A DNA stretch of 64,000 nucleotides from Rhinopomastus cyanomelas (Eukaryota > Chordata > Aves > Bucerotiformes > Rhinopomastidae): assembly GCA_013400115.1 (NCBI GenBank), contig VXBP01008587.1, forward strand, positions 704,784 to 768,783, read 5' to 3'. The number at the start of each line of letters is the position of its first letter. Position 1 is the first letter of the stretch. The notes beneath the pieces are model-generated. The model saw nothing but the letters and a program-made list of their open reading frames with translations. It was not told the DNA's origin and made no database searches. This document shows positions 45,871-57,949 of the stretch, in pieces. The position numbers and the translations under genes were made by a program.

Positions 45871-46860
45871 GTGGTGGAGTGAGGGCTATCTGAGATCTCT
45901 GGAGTCCATGGCCTCAGGCAGGGCTGTGACAGCTGTTGGTTTCCTGTTCTAACATCCACAAACACAAACCTTTTAAGCGATGCCTAGTGGCTTTTGTGCT
46001 CGTGAAGAAGCAATGAAGGTGCTGGCAGCACTGTGCTCACAGGCACCCTTGCACGTCCCTGTGAGAGAAGGAGAAAAGCAGGCTGTCACTGTCTCTCAGT
46101 GATATCAGGGAAGAAAAATAGACTTTGGTGTTTGTGGTGCTCTTTAAACGGACTTCAGGGTTACGTCTTAGCTTACTCTTGCCTCAAGAGTTAAGAAACA
46201 AGCACTCACTAAAACACAGATTATAAAACACATACTTATGGCCATCTGGAAGAACACACTGATTGGTTGAAGTTCAGTCTATCTGCTCTAAGACCAGCTC
46301 ACAGTGACTGCAATTACTGCAATTCCAGCCACGAGCTTTCTCTTCTGAAAACATTCCTCGCTGTTATCGGGACAATCACTCAACAGAGCTTCCAATTATC
46401 TCACGTATTTCCATGCTGGGAACATGTCTGATAGTATGGATCACAGTTCTGCAGGGAGAAGAAAAGGGTTTTCTGCCTGGGGACCCAGAAAAGCTAAAGA
46501 ACACAAAGGTCCAGTCTCAGTGATGTAAACAGAGATACGCTGGTCTACCCCACTGCCTTAGAGCAGCTGAGAACAGGATTCAGGGTGCTGACCACAGCTC
46601 AGCTATGCACTGATACTGCTGACACCACATAGTGTTCCTTTAATAATTTAATAATCAGGCAATTAGCCCTGAGGATATTTTGCAAAAAGAGCCTACCAGT
46701 GTGCAAAGCAAATTTTGTAAGTGTCCCACTTGCCTGTGACAGAAGAGCAGTGGATTATTTCAGAGCAGGAAGGCCACTGAAACTGCACCTTGTAAGAACA
46801 CTACTAAAAATGCATTTGGAAGTCCCTAGTGAGCGTGGAAATCATCTCTGGCTACATAAT
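45871..46860. other. single-copy non-coding DNA
   Basis: No repeat or gene recognised. Confidence 0.5.
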
Positions 46861-46996
46861 CATGGAGTCATAGAATCATTAGGGATTGGAAGGGACCTTG
46901 AAAGATCATCCAGTCCAATCCCCCTGCCACAGCAGGATCCCCTAGACCAAGTCACACAGGAACACATCCAGGTGGGTCTTAAACATCTCCAGTGAA
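46861..46996 (-). mobile_element. CR1 3' fragment, group A
   Basis: About 135 bp, CATGGAGTCATAGAATCATT to AACATCTCCAGTGAATCC. Little but 3'UTR and the last codons remain. Confidence 0.95.
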
Positions 46997-47439
46997 TCCA
47001 AGTCACAGCATCAAGGGTAGAAACAAGAGCGAAGATACAGGTGCACAGCAACTTGGTCTGCAGCTATCATCAGACACTTGATGACTTGTGATGAAAGGCA
47101 AGGAATCACAAAATATAATCAACATACTGAAATCTGTTCTGCCTGTATCACCAAAGTAAACTGGGTGATGGGGTCTTCTGCATGTGTACTGTGTCATGAC
47201 ATACACTCTCCTTGTTCAGAAAGCTTACAGAGAGCTTACCCCTTTGCCTGGAGCTAATGTGGATCAGTGTTTCCCCACATCTCCCCATTATCCTCTCAAC
47301 CATGCATGGACTACCTCATTTTCTAATAGCACAGGGCTACTGTTAACCACAGAGCATGAGCCAAAAGCTCATTGAATGCCAGTCAATGCACGTTCCCCGG
47401 TTATTCTACCAACACAGGCGGTTCCAAACCACCAGCAAA
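46997..47439. other. single-copy non-coding DNA
   Basis: Nothing recognised. Confidence 0.5.
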
Positions 47440-47535
47440 GATCATAGAATCATAGAATCATTAGGGATTGGAAGGGACCTTGAAAGATCATCCAGTCCAA
47501 TCCCCCTGCCACAGCAGGATCACCCAGACCAAGTC
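47440..47535 (-). mobile_element. CR1 3' tail, group A
   Basis: About 95 bp: two tail units, then the 3'UTR to CACCCAGACCAAGTCC. The 5' truncation falls at the ORF2 stop region. Confidence 0.95.
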
Positions 47536-49559
47536 CAATATGCTGTAATAAAACTTTACATCATCTCTCCCTTATCTGTTAGTCTACTGAACCACTCAGC
47601 TCCTCCCAGGTGGATGCTTCTGCTGCTGGCAGGAGGCAGATATTTCTCTGCTATTTTCCCATGTAGTGCATGTCACCCTTTTTATTCAGCCTATTCACTA
47701 CGGGGCTGCCAAGCCCAAAGTGACCATAGGTCCCTATTCATGTAGCATAGACACTGAGTGAAAAACAACTCATCACTTCAACCAGGTGTGAATGGAAAAA
47801 ATCTACTAACAGATGGTAGCTCCAACTATCAGTCATTAAAACCCTGTTATTGAATTCAACTGAGTCAATTCTGAAAGGAGAACCAGAGCTCAGAGAGATG
47901 AATCATGTCAAAATGTTCTCAAATGAGCCGAACCATTTATTCTGGTCTCCTTTATTAGGAGAGTTCTGTAAAGCCAACGTCTCTCAAAAATCATAGGGCA
48001 GAGGGCTTAAAGATAGGACAGGACAAGGCACATGAAGAGAAATACTACATGCAGAGAAATACCATCACAGTAGCAGTTTATTAGCACCTGAGTTTAATAG
48101 GTTATTGGGGAAATTGCTTCTTAAGTATAAAGGGGAAACATGGGAACTGAGTAATGGAACATAAATTAAAAGAGAGAGGAGATTTTTGCCAGCCCTTACC
48201 TTGTGTGTTTAACGTGTTTGATTGATTTCTTTTCCTGTGATTGGCTTGTAAGTTCTCTTTAAGTCATTGTCTTGCATAAGGAGCCAGTCTGATATAAAAC
48301 TCTTAGCAATATGTTTATGAGGATTTTTAACTGGGCTGGGGTCTAGCAGTCTGCCCATAGTTATAAGACCTTGGCTCTGAAGTGCTGATCTGCTCCTGTC
48401 CTGGTGAATTACTTGTTAATGCAAATGTAGACCCCATCACACCTCTTCTGTGCCATTTGGCCAGGACTTAATGTGACTAATTTTAGCCAGCTAAAATTTG
48501 TGCACTTCATCCAAGCTAGTTGGTCTCAACCCTCACCGTAGCCACCAGGTCAGGGCTTCCAGTTCTTTCCATTTACAGACAGTTATAGGACATCACATAC
48601 TGAAGATCAGGGTTAAGGACATCTGGGAGCTGCTTCTCTTCCTCCATGGGCTCTCAAGGCAGCTAAATTACCTGCTTTACACCACCTCTTTAACTTTTAG
48701 CAGTTAAAATTAATGTCCTGTTGGTATGTGAGATGTGAGGTGGAATTTCATGAGTGAATTGCTGTTAAAAACCAAAAGAAGCAAATCCATGTTGGGGACA
48801 TTTTAAACTCAAGCTCATACTTCAGAAAATACACGTTAAGAAGCAAAACCACCTGTTCCACCACCCATACAGCTTAAACTCAAAGAATGCTGTTAATTTG
48901 GTTTGTGCCTTTGATTTCTCTATGGAAATAACCACCTTTATGTCTGCTTATCTACCAGTTGATTTCATGTTCTGACAGCAAACAGCTTCTGAGGGTATTT
49001 GGGTAGAAATTTATAGTTACACTGGAAGAAAACACTCAGGGACAACATCACTTCCCAAAATATGCAGGAACACTTTCATGCAGAGCACTTCAAAGAGATG
49101 TGCATGAAAAAAAAAGGGAAGAAAGAAAGAAAATTACCCTGAAGAAGTCAGCTGAGGGCTTCCCAACTGTGAGACTATGCAAATTGAAATTAATCCTTTT
49201 TTCTTAGTCTGCTTTTAAATGTCTCTGAGGGCTTGGTAATGATTCTTGCCGTCGTAAATCCAGAGCCGGGGCATGCTCCAGACAAAGACCCTGCACAAAT
49301 GGCTTCTTCTGGTGTGAAGCTGCAAGTCCCAGCCTGTCCTGAGAACAGTTGCTCTGTAAGTTACAGTTTGTGTTTTCAAGATGACGTATAACAGGCCTAG
49401 GAAAATCGATCTGGAAGTTATTTCAGATGTTTGAATTACACCAGCAGCTCCTCATTATCTGGGCTGTTGAGGATGAAAGAAGAACATGGGTAACTCGATG
49501 CCTAAGTTATTGAGAAGATGGTACAAAACCTAGAAGAACTCAACTGCCATCAGGACACA
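47536..49559. other. single-copy non-coding DNA
   Basis: A purine-rich run at about 49107-49133 (A-run followed by GAAA repeats). No gene or dispersed repeat recognised. Confidence 0.5.
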
Positions 49560-49570
49560 CAAGCACTAAC
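49560..49570 (+). repeat. left copy of a candidate target-site duplication
   Basis: CAAGCACTAAC here matches CAAGCACTAGC at 49820-49830 in ten of eleven bases, on the two sides of a CR1 tandem pair. Confidence 0.6.
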
Positions 49571-49572
49571 CA

Positions 49573-49704
49573 AATCACAGACTCATTGGGGATTGGAAGT
49601 GACCTTGGAAGATCATCCAGTCCAATCCCCCTGCCACAGCAGGATCACCCAGACCAAGTCACAGAGGAACACATCCAGATGGGTTTTAAACGTCTCCAGT
49701 GAAG
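49573..49704 (-). mobile_element. CR1 3' fragment, group A, first of a tandem pair
   Basis: AATCACAGACTCATTGGGGA to AACGTCTCCAGTGAAG, about 130 bp. Confidence 0.94.
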
Positions 49705-49819
49705 AATCACAGAACATTAGGGATTGGAAGGGACTTTGACAAACCATCTAGTCCAGTCTCCTAGACCAAGTCACACACGAACATGTCCAGATGGGTTTCC
49801 AACCCAGAGGAGGAGACAC
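49705..49819 (-). mobile_element. CR1 3' fragment, group A, second of a tandem pair
   Basis: AATCACAGAACATTAGGGAT follows directly. A deletion removes the CCCCTGCCACAGCAGGATCA part, and the 5' end is degraded near AGGAGGAGACACC. Confidence 0.88.
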
Positions 49820-49830
49820 CAAGCACTAGC
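49820..49830 (+). repeat. right copy of a candidate target-site duplication
   Basis: CAAGCACTAGC is the partner of 49560-49570. If real, both tails came in with one insertion. Confidence 0.55.
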
Positions 49831-51645
49831 ACAACCCAGAAGAGCCACTGGAGAACCTCTCTGTGTCTCTGTATTCATGCTTTCCAGCACCCTGAGGATG
49901 AGGAGAAGATTCTTAGCTGGTTACAGGACAGCATGAGCGTGCGAAGGTAACTCAGGTCAGACCAGGCTCATAAACCCTGCTGTGTCCGAGCTGGTTGTAC
50001 AGCAGTAGGTCATATTTTTCACTTCTTTGGATCCCAAGAACACAAGGCACAAGCAGCTGAGCTGGTCCTACCCCAAATTAGGACACGTTCAGCAAGTTGT
50101 GTCAGTTTGGAGCACAGGACACACTGCAGCGGCCGTGATGCCTCTGAGCACGAGCTGTCCCTAAGAAGCCGCGTGTTTGTGTTCAGGGATTGGCGATACT
50201 GAAATACTAAAGCAGACTCAACCTTGAATCAGCTTATATGACCCTCGAGTCCTGACCCACATAATCCTCAATCTGGATGCAATATGTGCAGATAACTAGG
50301 AGCTGCCTGAGATTTTCACTCTTGCAGCCTTCAGAGCTTCTCTGCTGTTTTTATTGCCTGTGACAGTGTCTTGCTGCTCTGATTTTTTTTCCTGAAACCC
50401 CAAGAGGAAAGAGGATGATATTAGCTGCAGCAGCACTTGCATCACCTGTGATGAATCCTGATATCCCTGCTCAGAATTCTTGTGCTGAAACTCCTGGTGA
50501 GAGTGGCTTTCTGTATGTCTACAGGCAACATATGTGCCGCAGAGCCAGAGCTCCACTCCAAGCCCCTTGGATGTGTATGCTTGTGACATAAGGTATTGGA
50601 TGCAGAACAAAGTAGTTCTTGGAAAGGAACAATAACTCCTAAAAATTAAAGCACAAATTTCTAGCAGCTTCAGCTGAGCAATCGAGTCTCTAGACTAGAA
50701 GTAGGCTCTGACATAAATTGCTTTCACAACTCCCAGACTCTTGGGTGCCTGATTTTGCAGTGACTTGGCTTCAGCAAAGAGGTGGAAAACCAGATACTGG
50801 GTCCAAGAAGAATATCTCATTGTCTGCAAGCCTCAGCAACTTGCTTGATAAGCCTAAATCCTCCCTTACACTTCAAACTGAACTCTCCCCCTCCTTGTAA
50901 AGATGAGGAAGAACATTTGTACAAACCAGCAAGAATAACCCTTAAGAACAACACTCAGCTGCACTTTTCACTGTACATGAGCCTAGAGGCTTTTCCAGGC
51001 AGTACCAACAGTATTCAGGTGGCTGCTACCTACAGGTAAGAGTAGTTCACCAGGAATTACTGACCACATGTGGGTGGCTAAACCTAAACACCTGGGGACC
51101 TTTCAGGTTAATTAAGGAGGAATCTAGAAAATTTAAGCACATACAGTACTAGGCAGTCTTGGAAACCAGGCAAGCTGAACTTTCATCTCAGATCAAACCA
51201 AGGTTTGGGCAATAATGGTTTAAGTTAAAGAGAGCTTAGGATGCTTTTATCCTACCCCTAACTGTAACTAGATTCTGACTGTTGGGCTGCAGATCATGTG
51301 AAATAAGCAGTCATCAGCAAGAGGTTAGGGCTTGTTAGGGCACTCACCGCTCATTGGAAGGTGAAAGATATGGCTGTGGCATAGAGAGAATCTCCTCGTA
51401 GGCATGAGGGTGGCCAAGGCAAGGATCCCACAGCTGGCTGTCCAAGGACTTCCTCATGCTCGTTGCATAAGGACTGTAGAGCACAGGGATGAGAACAAGT
51501 TAGTCATAATGCAAAGTGAAGAGACCAAGGCACAGAATGAGGCATGACTTGCCCAAGACCATCAGGAGGGCAGCAGCATAACCCCCATGTCCCAACATCT
51601 AGACCACGTGTCAAACTCTAGCTCACAACAGGTTTGGTAAAGGTG
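49831..51645. other. single-copy non-coding DNA
   Basis: No dispersed repeat recognised. An 85-codon frame (50782-51039) ends at CTACAG followed by GTAAGAG, which fits a splice donor, but no domain or convincing acceptor was found. Confidence 0.4.
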
Positions 51646-52205
51646 TTCACAGAATCACAGAATCATTCAGGTTGGAAAAGACCCCCGGGATCATTGAGTC
51701 CAACCATCAACCCTACTCTACATGTTCACCCCTAAACCTGATCCCTCAACACTATATCCAAGTGTCTTTTAAACTCCTCTAGGGATGGTGACTCAACCAC
51801 CACCCTGGGCAGCCCATTCCAGTGCCTGACCAGCACTGACATCTCTGCAATGTTCTTTCAGATAGTCCCAGAGAGCAATGAGGTCTCCCCTTAGCCTCTT
51901 CTTCCTCAAACTAAACAGCACTCAACTCTCTCAATCTCTCCTCATCAGATTCATTCTCCAAGCCCTTTTGCCAGCTTCGTTGCCCTCCTCTGCCCTCGCT
52001 CCAGCCCCTCAATATCTCCCTTGTACTGAGGTGCCCAAAACTGGACCCAGCACTCAAGGTGCAGCCTCACCAGTGCTGAGCACAGGGGGACCATCACCTC
52101 CCTACTCCTGCTGGACACACAGTTTCTACTCCAGGCCAGGATGCCATTGGCCTTCTTGGCCACCTAGGCACCCTTCTGGCAACTAGAACCCCCACGTCCT
52201 TTTCT
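51646..52205 (-). mobile_element. CR1 LINE, group B, with internal deletion
   Basis: About 560 bp. The 3' end TTCACAGAATCACAGAATCA is followed by TTCAGGTTGGAAAAGACCCC. At about 51829 it jumps from CAGTGCCTGACC to AGCACTGACATC. Compared with the copy at 10929, about 107 bp is missing. It extends further into ORF2 than the 10929 copy (GGATGCCATTGGCCTTCTTG). Confidence 0.94.
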
Positions 52206-53206
52206 ATTCAAATATTATCATTACTTTTGAAAGTTACAGCGACGGAGCTGCTTTGTGTGGAATGAGCACAAGCTCCCTTCTGGTTTCTGGAGGCCTGGAG
52301 GGGGTTTTTCTCCTTGTGGGTGCAGAAAGAACGTCTGTGCTCTAATCTAAGCCGGTGAGAAACAACCTCTGAGGTCTGAGGAGCCACATTAGCACAACAG
52401 CAGCTCATAGAACGGCTGTTATTAGCCCAGAGCTTTGCTGGGAGGGCTGCAGGGCTTCTGGACTGGCTCACAGTCATATCTGGCCATAAACAGAATGATG
52501 GTGCTTAACAGCCCCTCAAGAAGAAACACTCCAAGGGGCCAGTTTTCTGCTGTCTTGTTCTCCAGTCTCTCTTCAGGCTCGTGAGCAGTTCTGGACCACA
52601 GCCAACCCTTTTATTACTGGTACGAGCCAGAAAGAATAAATACGGTGGTCCTGGCTAACCCAAAAGGCAAAGAAATTATGTGATTCATCCTAATAATTAT
52701 GATGTGTTTGAAAATATTTTGAAAAGAAATATATTCAGTGTGTTGGAAATAAATATATTGTATGCATTTTCATTTTCAAGCGGCCACGGAATGTTAATGG
52801 TGGCAAAATATTTGTATTATACAGCTAGTCCGAGAATATAAATATTTTCTTAGCGAATTTTCTACAGTTTTATGGTGTTTGGGAATTTGTAAGTGAAATT
52901 AAATATATGTTTAGGTGTGGTCTTCAGAAACCATAATAAAAGCTGTTTTCTGCAATGGAAATAAATGGGAACAGACTGCTTCTGAGAGGCAGGGAAGTGC
53001 TGCTGGAGAAGGGTGGTTTTTACACTACTTAAGGCTAAAAGCTGGACACTTGAAAAAATGGGTGTCAAGTCACTTTAGAAACACAGGAGCTCGTACTTCA
53101 AGCCCAGGAATGACTTAACTCATGTGATTCATTTCATTTGGTTAACAGGTGAGAGCATGTAGATCAAATGGATTCCTCACACAGCTACCAGTAGGTCCAG
53201 GTCCTA
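52206..53206. other. single-copy non-coding DNA, AT-rich centre
   Basis: 52670-52915 is strongly AT-rich but not a simple repeat (words such as AAATATATT and GAATATAAATATTTTC). It could be conserved regulatory DNA or ordinary intron or intergenic sequence. No gene recognised. Confidence 0.4.
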
Positions 53207-53501
53207 AGCCAGGCTCTTCTCAGTGTGACTGTATGGTAGGACAAGGGGCAATGGGTGTGAGCTGGAACAAAGGAGGTTCCACATCAGTATGAGAAGGAAA
53301 TTCTTCCCAGTGAGGGTGATGGAGCACTGAACAGGCTGCCCAGGGAGGTTGTGGGGTCTCCTTCACTGGAGATGTTTAAGACCTACCTGGATGTGTTCCT
53401 GTGTGACTTGGTCTAGGTGATCCTGCTGTGTTGGGGAGTTGAACTAGATGATCTTTCAAGATCCCTTTCAATCCCTAATTTTTTGCAATTCTTTGATTCT
53501 T
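53207..53501 (+). mobile_element. CR1 LINE 3' fragment, group A
   Basis: About 295 bp from AGCCAGGCTCTTCTCAGTGT to a worn tail (AATTCTTTGATTCTT). A single-base loss at GGAGCACTGAACAGG shifts the frame. It is more diverged than most group A copies. Confidence 0.95.
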
Positions 53502-55563
53502 GCAGGATACACGCTCAGACTGAAGTCTCAACCTTCTAAATGCATCAATCCCTGTGGCCAAAGTCAGTCCTCAGGGATCCAGTTCCACCCACTTCACATC
53601 CATCCAGATGTGACCCAGGTCCAAAGCATTATTCCCCTGCAGATTCATCCCTGAAGGGTACTACCAGCATACAACGCATAGAAGGCCAACACCTCAGAGC
53701 ACCAACACCTCCCACCCGAGTGGAGCAAGAGCCGAACGGCGACGTTCCGTCCAAGTAAAACTACAGGCGATAATTTACTTCAGCAAAACATAATTAGTGG
53801 GACTGGAGTCTGGCCAGGAGCCTCAGGTGAACATACCTTTTAAAAAGAGGAATTGGGTATTATTCTAATGAGTTTTAGAAACTGGGCTCAAACCCATGTG
53901 CTCCCTCCAGATGCCTAGAATACCTCACGTACGGCCAAGTGCAGGAGAGAAGCTGTGTGGACCAACAGCGTTCGGTGCAGAGGAGAGCTCGGCATGGCCT
54001 CAAGGCTTCTGAAAAAGGTGAGACTTCTGTGCCACGACTACACTCATCGTTACTGGGATGTTCCCAAATGAAAGGAGCAAAACTGGCACCTCTGCAAACG
54101 CGAGTATAGTCATCAAGACTGGAGGAACTTAATTGCTCCTTCTCCCTGGTTGGGAGATGCAGAGTTACTTTTGTTTTAAACTTGTTTTGCTTCAGTTTTC
54201 TGCACTCAGAAGTGTTTGGGGGGTCAGTCGTCCCTAAGGCTGTGTTTTTAAAGTCAAAGGATTGGATTTACAGCCCAGTAAGGGTGACGGTCACAGACAT
54301 TCGTGTTTCTGTTTTCAAAAGTAATAAATTAGCTCTCCCCGTGCAGGTGTTCAGAGGAGATTTGCAAGTCTCAAGCAGTTTCACATGTCACTAACATCCC
54401 GGCACGATTGCACAGCGAGCATGGAACATACCTCCTTCCTTGACTTTTGGGGGTTTGCGGTCCCATCTGTTACATTTCACAGCTCGTCGTTGAGAACTTG
54501 AGTTGCGGGTAAGTTGTGGGAAGTAATTATGGAAACACACAGCAAAGTCCTCTGACAGAAGCAAATGTAGTAAGGATGAGGGTCAGGTGGAGGATATGAC
54601 AGCTTCAGAAAGAGCCTGTCAGAAAGGTCTTCTGGGAGAAGTCTTGTCCATCTGCCAAACACGGGAGATAATTGACGTGTTGGATGTTCCCACCAGCTGT
54701 CCCAACAGCTCAGGATCGAACGGGGGCACTTTGCAGTCACCAAGCAGCAGAAATTCGTGCCGTGATGTGGGAACTGGACAACATGACAGGTGACATTTGC
54801 TAACGGCTGGTAATGATACATAAGGGAGGTTCAGTATTGTGACTGTAACCCAGAAATTTTGGAAGCCTGAAGTTGAAACACAAGTGGATTTTAACACTTT
54901 CTGTTGATGCCCTGAGACGATCTGCTAGAGAATTCCTTGCACACCCACGCTCAGCATCTAAAGCTGACGTGCCATCTTCTGGACTGCTGGTAACTCCACG
55001 CCTTGGATAGACATGGAGAGTGCAGAGTACAGAGTGAAAGTCAACTTGTTCAATCTCTATCTTTCCAATAGATTTGGAACAACTGTATCTCACAGAAAAG
55101 TCTGAACATCTTTAACTCACTTACGATGCACAAGAAGAAAACCAAGTCCCTAAATAATTCTCTTCCATTATATCCTCTTGCCACCCTCTGAGGATGAAAT
55201 GTGTTCTATTATATCAGTAATTAAGAAACCTATCAAATGGCATTTCTTAATTTACAGACACAGATCTCCTGAACGATGAAGTAGTAAAATGAAAGGCTGA
55301 GGAGCAATCTGAAACATCAGCTGCAGTTTAACAGCAATGGAATCAATCACACTCTCCCCCACCCACCCAAGCATCATTCTGCCAACGCTTCAAGAGGGTT
55401 AATTGGAGCGACTCAGGTAATTATAGAAGTGTCCTCCTGAAACCAACTCCAGGCAAAATAGTCCAGCAGGTGGACACGTGTCAATAAATACATTATTGAC
55501 TACAACAGTGCAACTGAAGCGAGCTGATACAGTTTATGAGAAATAAAACTCAGCAAGCCACTA
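53502..55563. other. single-copy non-coding DNA
   Basis: No repeat recognised. Minus-strand frames of 114, 92 and 97 codons at 54477-55093 overlap in different frames without domains. Confidence 0.45.
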
Positions 55564-55690
55564 TCACAGAATCATCGTGGCTGGAAAGGACCTCCAGGGT
55601 CATCGAGTCCAACTTTCATCCTAGTATCTAACTGCTAGACCATATCCCTAAGCGCCATGTCCACTGTTCCTTAAACACCTCCAGACAGAC
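55564..55690 (-). mobile_element. CR1 3' fragment, group C
   Basis: TCACAGAATCATCGTGGCTG, then GGACCTCCAGGGTCATCGAG, to about CCTTAAACACCTCCAG. The longest of the three group C pieces, about 125 bp. Confidence 0.88.
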
Positions 55691-56152
55691 CTTGCACATT
55701 TGGATGGAACACACCAGCTCTAGTACAAAGTCTGTCATCATCTTTGCTGCTATGCCCAGAGCATCTTGCAACAGAGGGACTTGATACCTGAGCAGCAGCT
55801 GGTGGGTCTCAGAAGACCCATCCCTCTTGTCCTTTGACCAAGTCTTCTGCTGATGCAAGAGCTCAGCTGGCTTCAGTAGAACTTCTCTTTCACATCCCAA
55901 GCTCAGACTTAAAATCAACCAGTCAGTCAACTCGTTACTTCAAAAAGGCCTTGCTGAACTTTTCACTGCTGCCAGTTTCTTGCCCAATATTATCTAAATT
56001 CAAGTAAAGGTTTTGTGTTAGCCAGAAGAATAGATGTGTATTAAACTTCTTAGTCTTCACTTTGTTCAAATGCTTTCCACAATTTAAGATCTGTTCTACG
56101 ATTACCACTTCTGGACAATGACCATGGATGTCCAGGAGGAAAAAAAATCAGA
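55691..56152. other. single-copy non-coding DNA
   Basis: A 100-codon minus-strand frame (55628-55930) overlaps the preceding CR1 tail and has no visible domain. Confidence 0.4.
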
Positions 56153-56232
56153 GTATCCTGCTGTGGCAGGGGGGTTGGACTAGATGATCTTTCGAGGTCA
56201 CTTCCAATCCCTAATGATTCTAGGATTGATTC
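56153..56232 (+). mobile_element. CR1 3' tail only, group A
   Basis: About 80 bp from TATCCTGCTGTGGCAGGGGG to GATTCTAGGATTGATTCT. Confidence 0.94.
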
Positions 56233-56497
56233 TGTCATTATACAAGTTCAGAAAGCAGAGCTTTTGCAGCTTCTAAGAGACTCACTCAAGCTCATTCCAG
56301 CAATTCAGGGTCCCAGGTGCATGAGTTTGGATGAGTTCAGCCATGGATGGTGGGCAATGTAAGGTTACACAGGAAGCATTTTCCTTTGTCATGATTGTTC
56401 ATGTGTAACCATTAGGCAAATAATTACCACCCAAAACACTGACACAAACTGGCTGGTTTACACCTTAGCTCAGTTTAACGAGACTCGGGCACCTCCA

Positions 56498-56942
56498 TAC
56501 AAGAGAGATGTGGAGGGGCTGGAGCAGGTGAAGGGCCTGGACAATAAATCATAGGAAGAAAGACTGAAAGAGCTGGGGCTCCATAGTTGGAAGAAGAGGA
56601 GGCTGAGAGAAGACCTCATCACTCTCTACAACTACCTGAAAGGATCTTGTGGAGGGGTTGATGCTGGTCTCTCACAAGCACTTAGTGATAGAACAAGAGG
56701 GATGGGTTCAAGTTACCACAGGGTAGGTTTAGACCTGATATCAGGAAAAAGTTTTTCACAGAAAGAGTGGTCAAGCACTGGAATGGGCTTCTCAGGGAGG
56801 TGGTTGAGTTGCCATCCCTGGATGAGTTTAAAGATCATCCTGACGTGTTGAGGCATCTGGTTTAGGGGTTAACTTATAAGGTAGGGTAGATGGTTGGACT
56901 CGATGATCCCAGGGGTCTTTTCCACCCAGAGTGATTCTGTGT
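56498..56942 (+). mobile_element. CR1 LINE 3' fragment, group B
   Basis: About 445 bp from ACAAGAGAGATGTGGAGGGG to CCCAGAGTGATTCTGTG. This is the only plus-strand group B copy. It has several stops in the ORF2 C-terminal frame and is clearly inactive. Confidence 0.94.
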
Positions 56943-57136
56943 GTAAAGCTCTATCTGACCTATCTGAGGAGGCTAAAATGTTTTTGCATTTGTCCCTGCT
57001 TGAGGAAGGCAAAACACAGTAAGCAAGCCCCCACACTTCTTAGCAGCTTTCTTATTCAGATAAAGGGTTATGATGTCTTTTCTTATTCTCTTCAACTTGT
57101 TTGCAAGGCATTTCCAAAATTACTAATATTAAGCTA

Positions 57137-57210
57137 GATCATAGAACCATCATGACTAGAAAGGACCTCCAGGGTCATCGAGTCCAACCTTTTCTCCTAG
57201 TGTCTGATCC
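57137..57210 (-). mobile_element. CR1 3' tail only, group C
   Basis: GATCATAGAACCATCATGAC, then AAAGGACCTCCAGGGTCATC, to TTTTCTCCTAGTGTCTG. Very like the tail at 10029. Confidence 0.87.
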
Positions 57211-57418
57211 AGAACTCTATCCTGGAAACAGCTGAGCAGCAGACACCCCATGTTTTTAGAAGATTCTGAAACAAAACTTCACCTTCACTGCTGCCCTTGA
57301 AGCTCTTCCCAGAATCTCAGGAGAAGACAGTCTCGAGAATTTTCTCACCACGTTTCAAACAGGAATCACTGGAAACTCGGTGGAGGAACAGCAAACGTAC
57401 CATAGCAAAAAACACTTA

Positions 57419-57949
57419 TTAAAGTATGCAATTATTATAATTAATAATGCTGCTATTAACAAAAGGCTCCTCTCTGCCAAAGCTTGAGGCGCTCTTCAAG
57501 TCGTTAAAAGAAATCACAGTAATTATAAAAGAAAATATACAGCTTAGTAGGACTTTGAGATGGAAAACAGTTATTACACGGCCCCATCCATTTTCTCTTT
57601 GCCAGTGGAAGACTCTAGTATTAAGTACAAATCCCTCTTCAACACTTGGATGAGGGTTTCCAACTTCTTTTCCACGTAGCAACAGCTTTTTTTGGTGTAA
57701 AGATCTTGGTGCCTCATCCCTCAGCTTGAGAATCTTTCCAAGAGCCAAAGCCTGTGCAGGCTTCCCTGTGTTTGCCCAGTGAAAGACAGCTGAGAGGACT
57801 TGTCTGCATTGCTGCTTTTCCTGCTGCACTTGTTCTCCACCCAGAAGTCCCATGTAAGAAGCAGCATTTTGCATAGACTGTTGCACAACAACAGGATATC
57901 TCCGCAGAGCACAGCTAACTTCTTTTACTAATAAGATATAACTATTTAT
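57419..57949 (-). other. long open frame outside repeats, possible exon or pseudogene
   Basis: The minus strand is open for about 176 codons, from just below a stop at 57950-57952 down to the stop near 57419. The first 110 codons or so have protein-like composition, including QQSMQNAASYMG and a Q/E/K-rich stretch; the last 35 are in AT-rich sequence. No ATG lies at the start of the open stretch; the first in-frame ATG codes for M in QSMQ. A weak acceptor-like TTATTAG precedes KEV. I do not recognise the product. Chance is possible. Confidence 0.25.

Noticed and set aside
52670..52915. AT-rich block as a conserved enhancer
   Set aside because: Composition alone cannot show conservation, so I only describe it.
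54477..55093. Several 90-114 codon minus-strand frames
   Set aside because: They overlap in different frames with no domain features.
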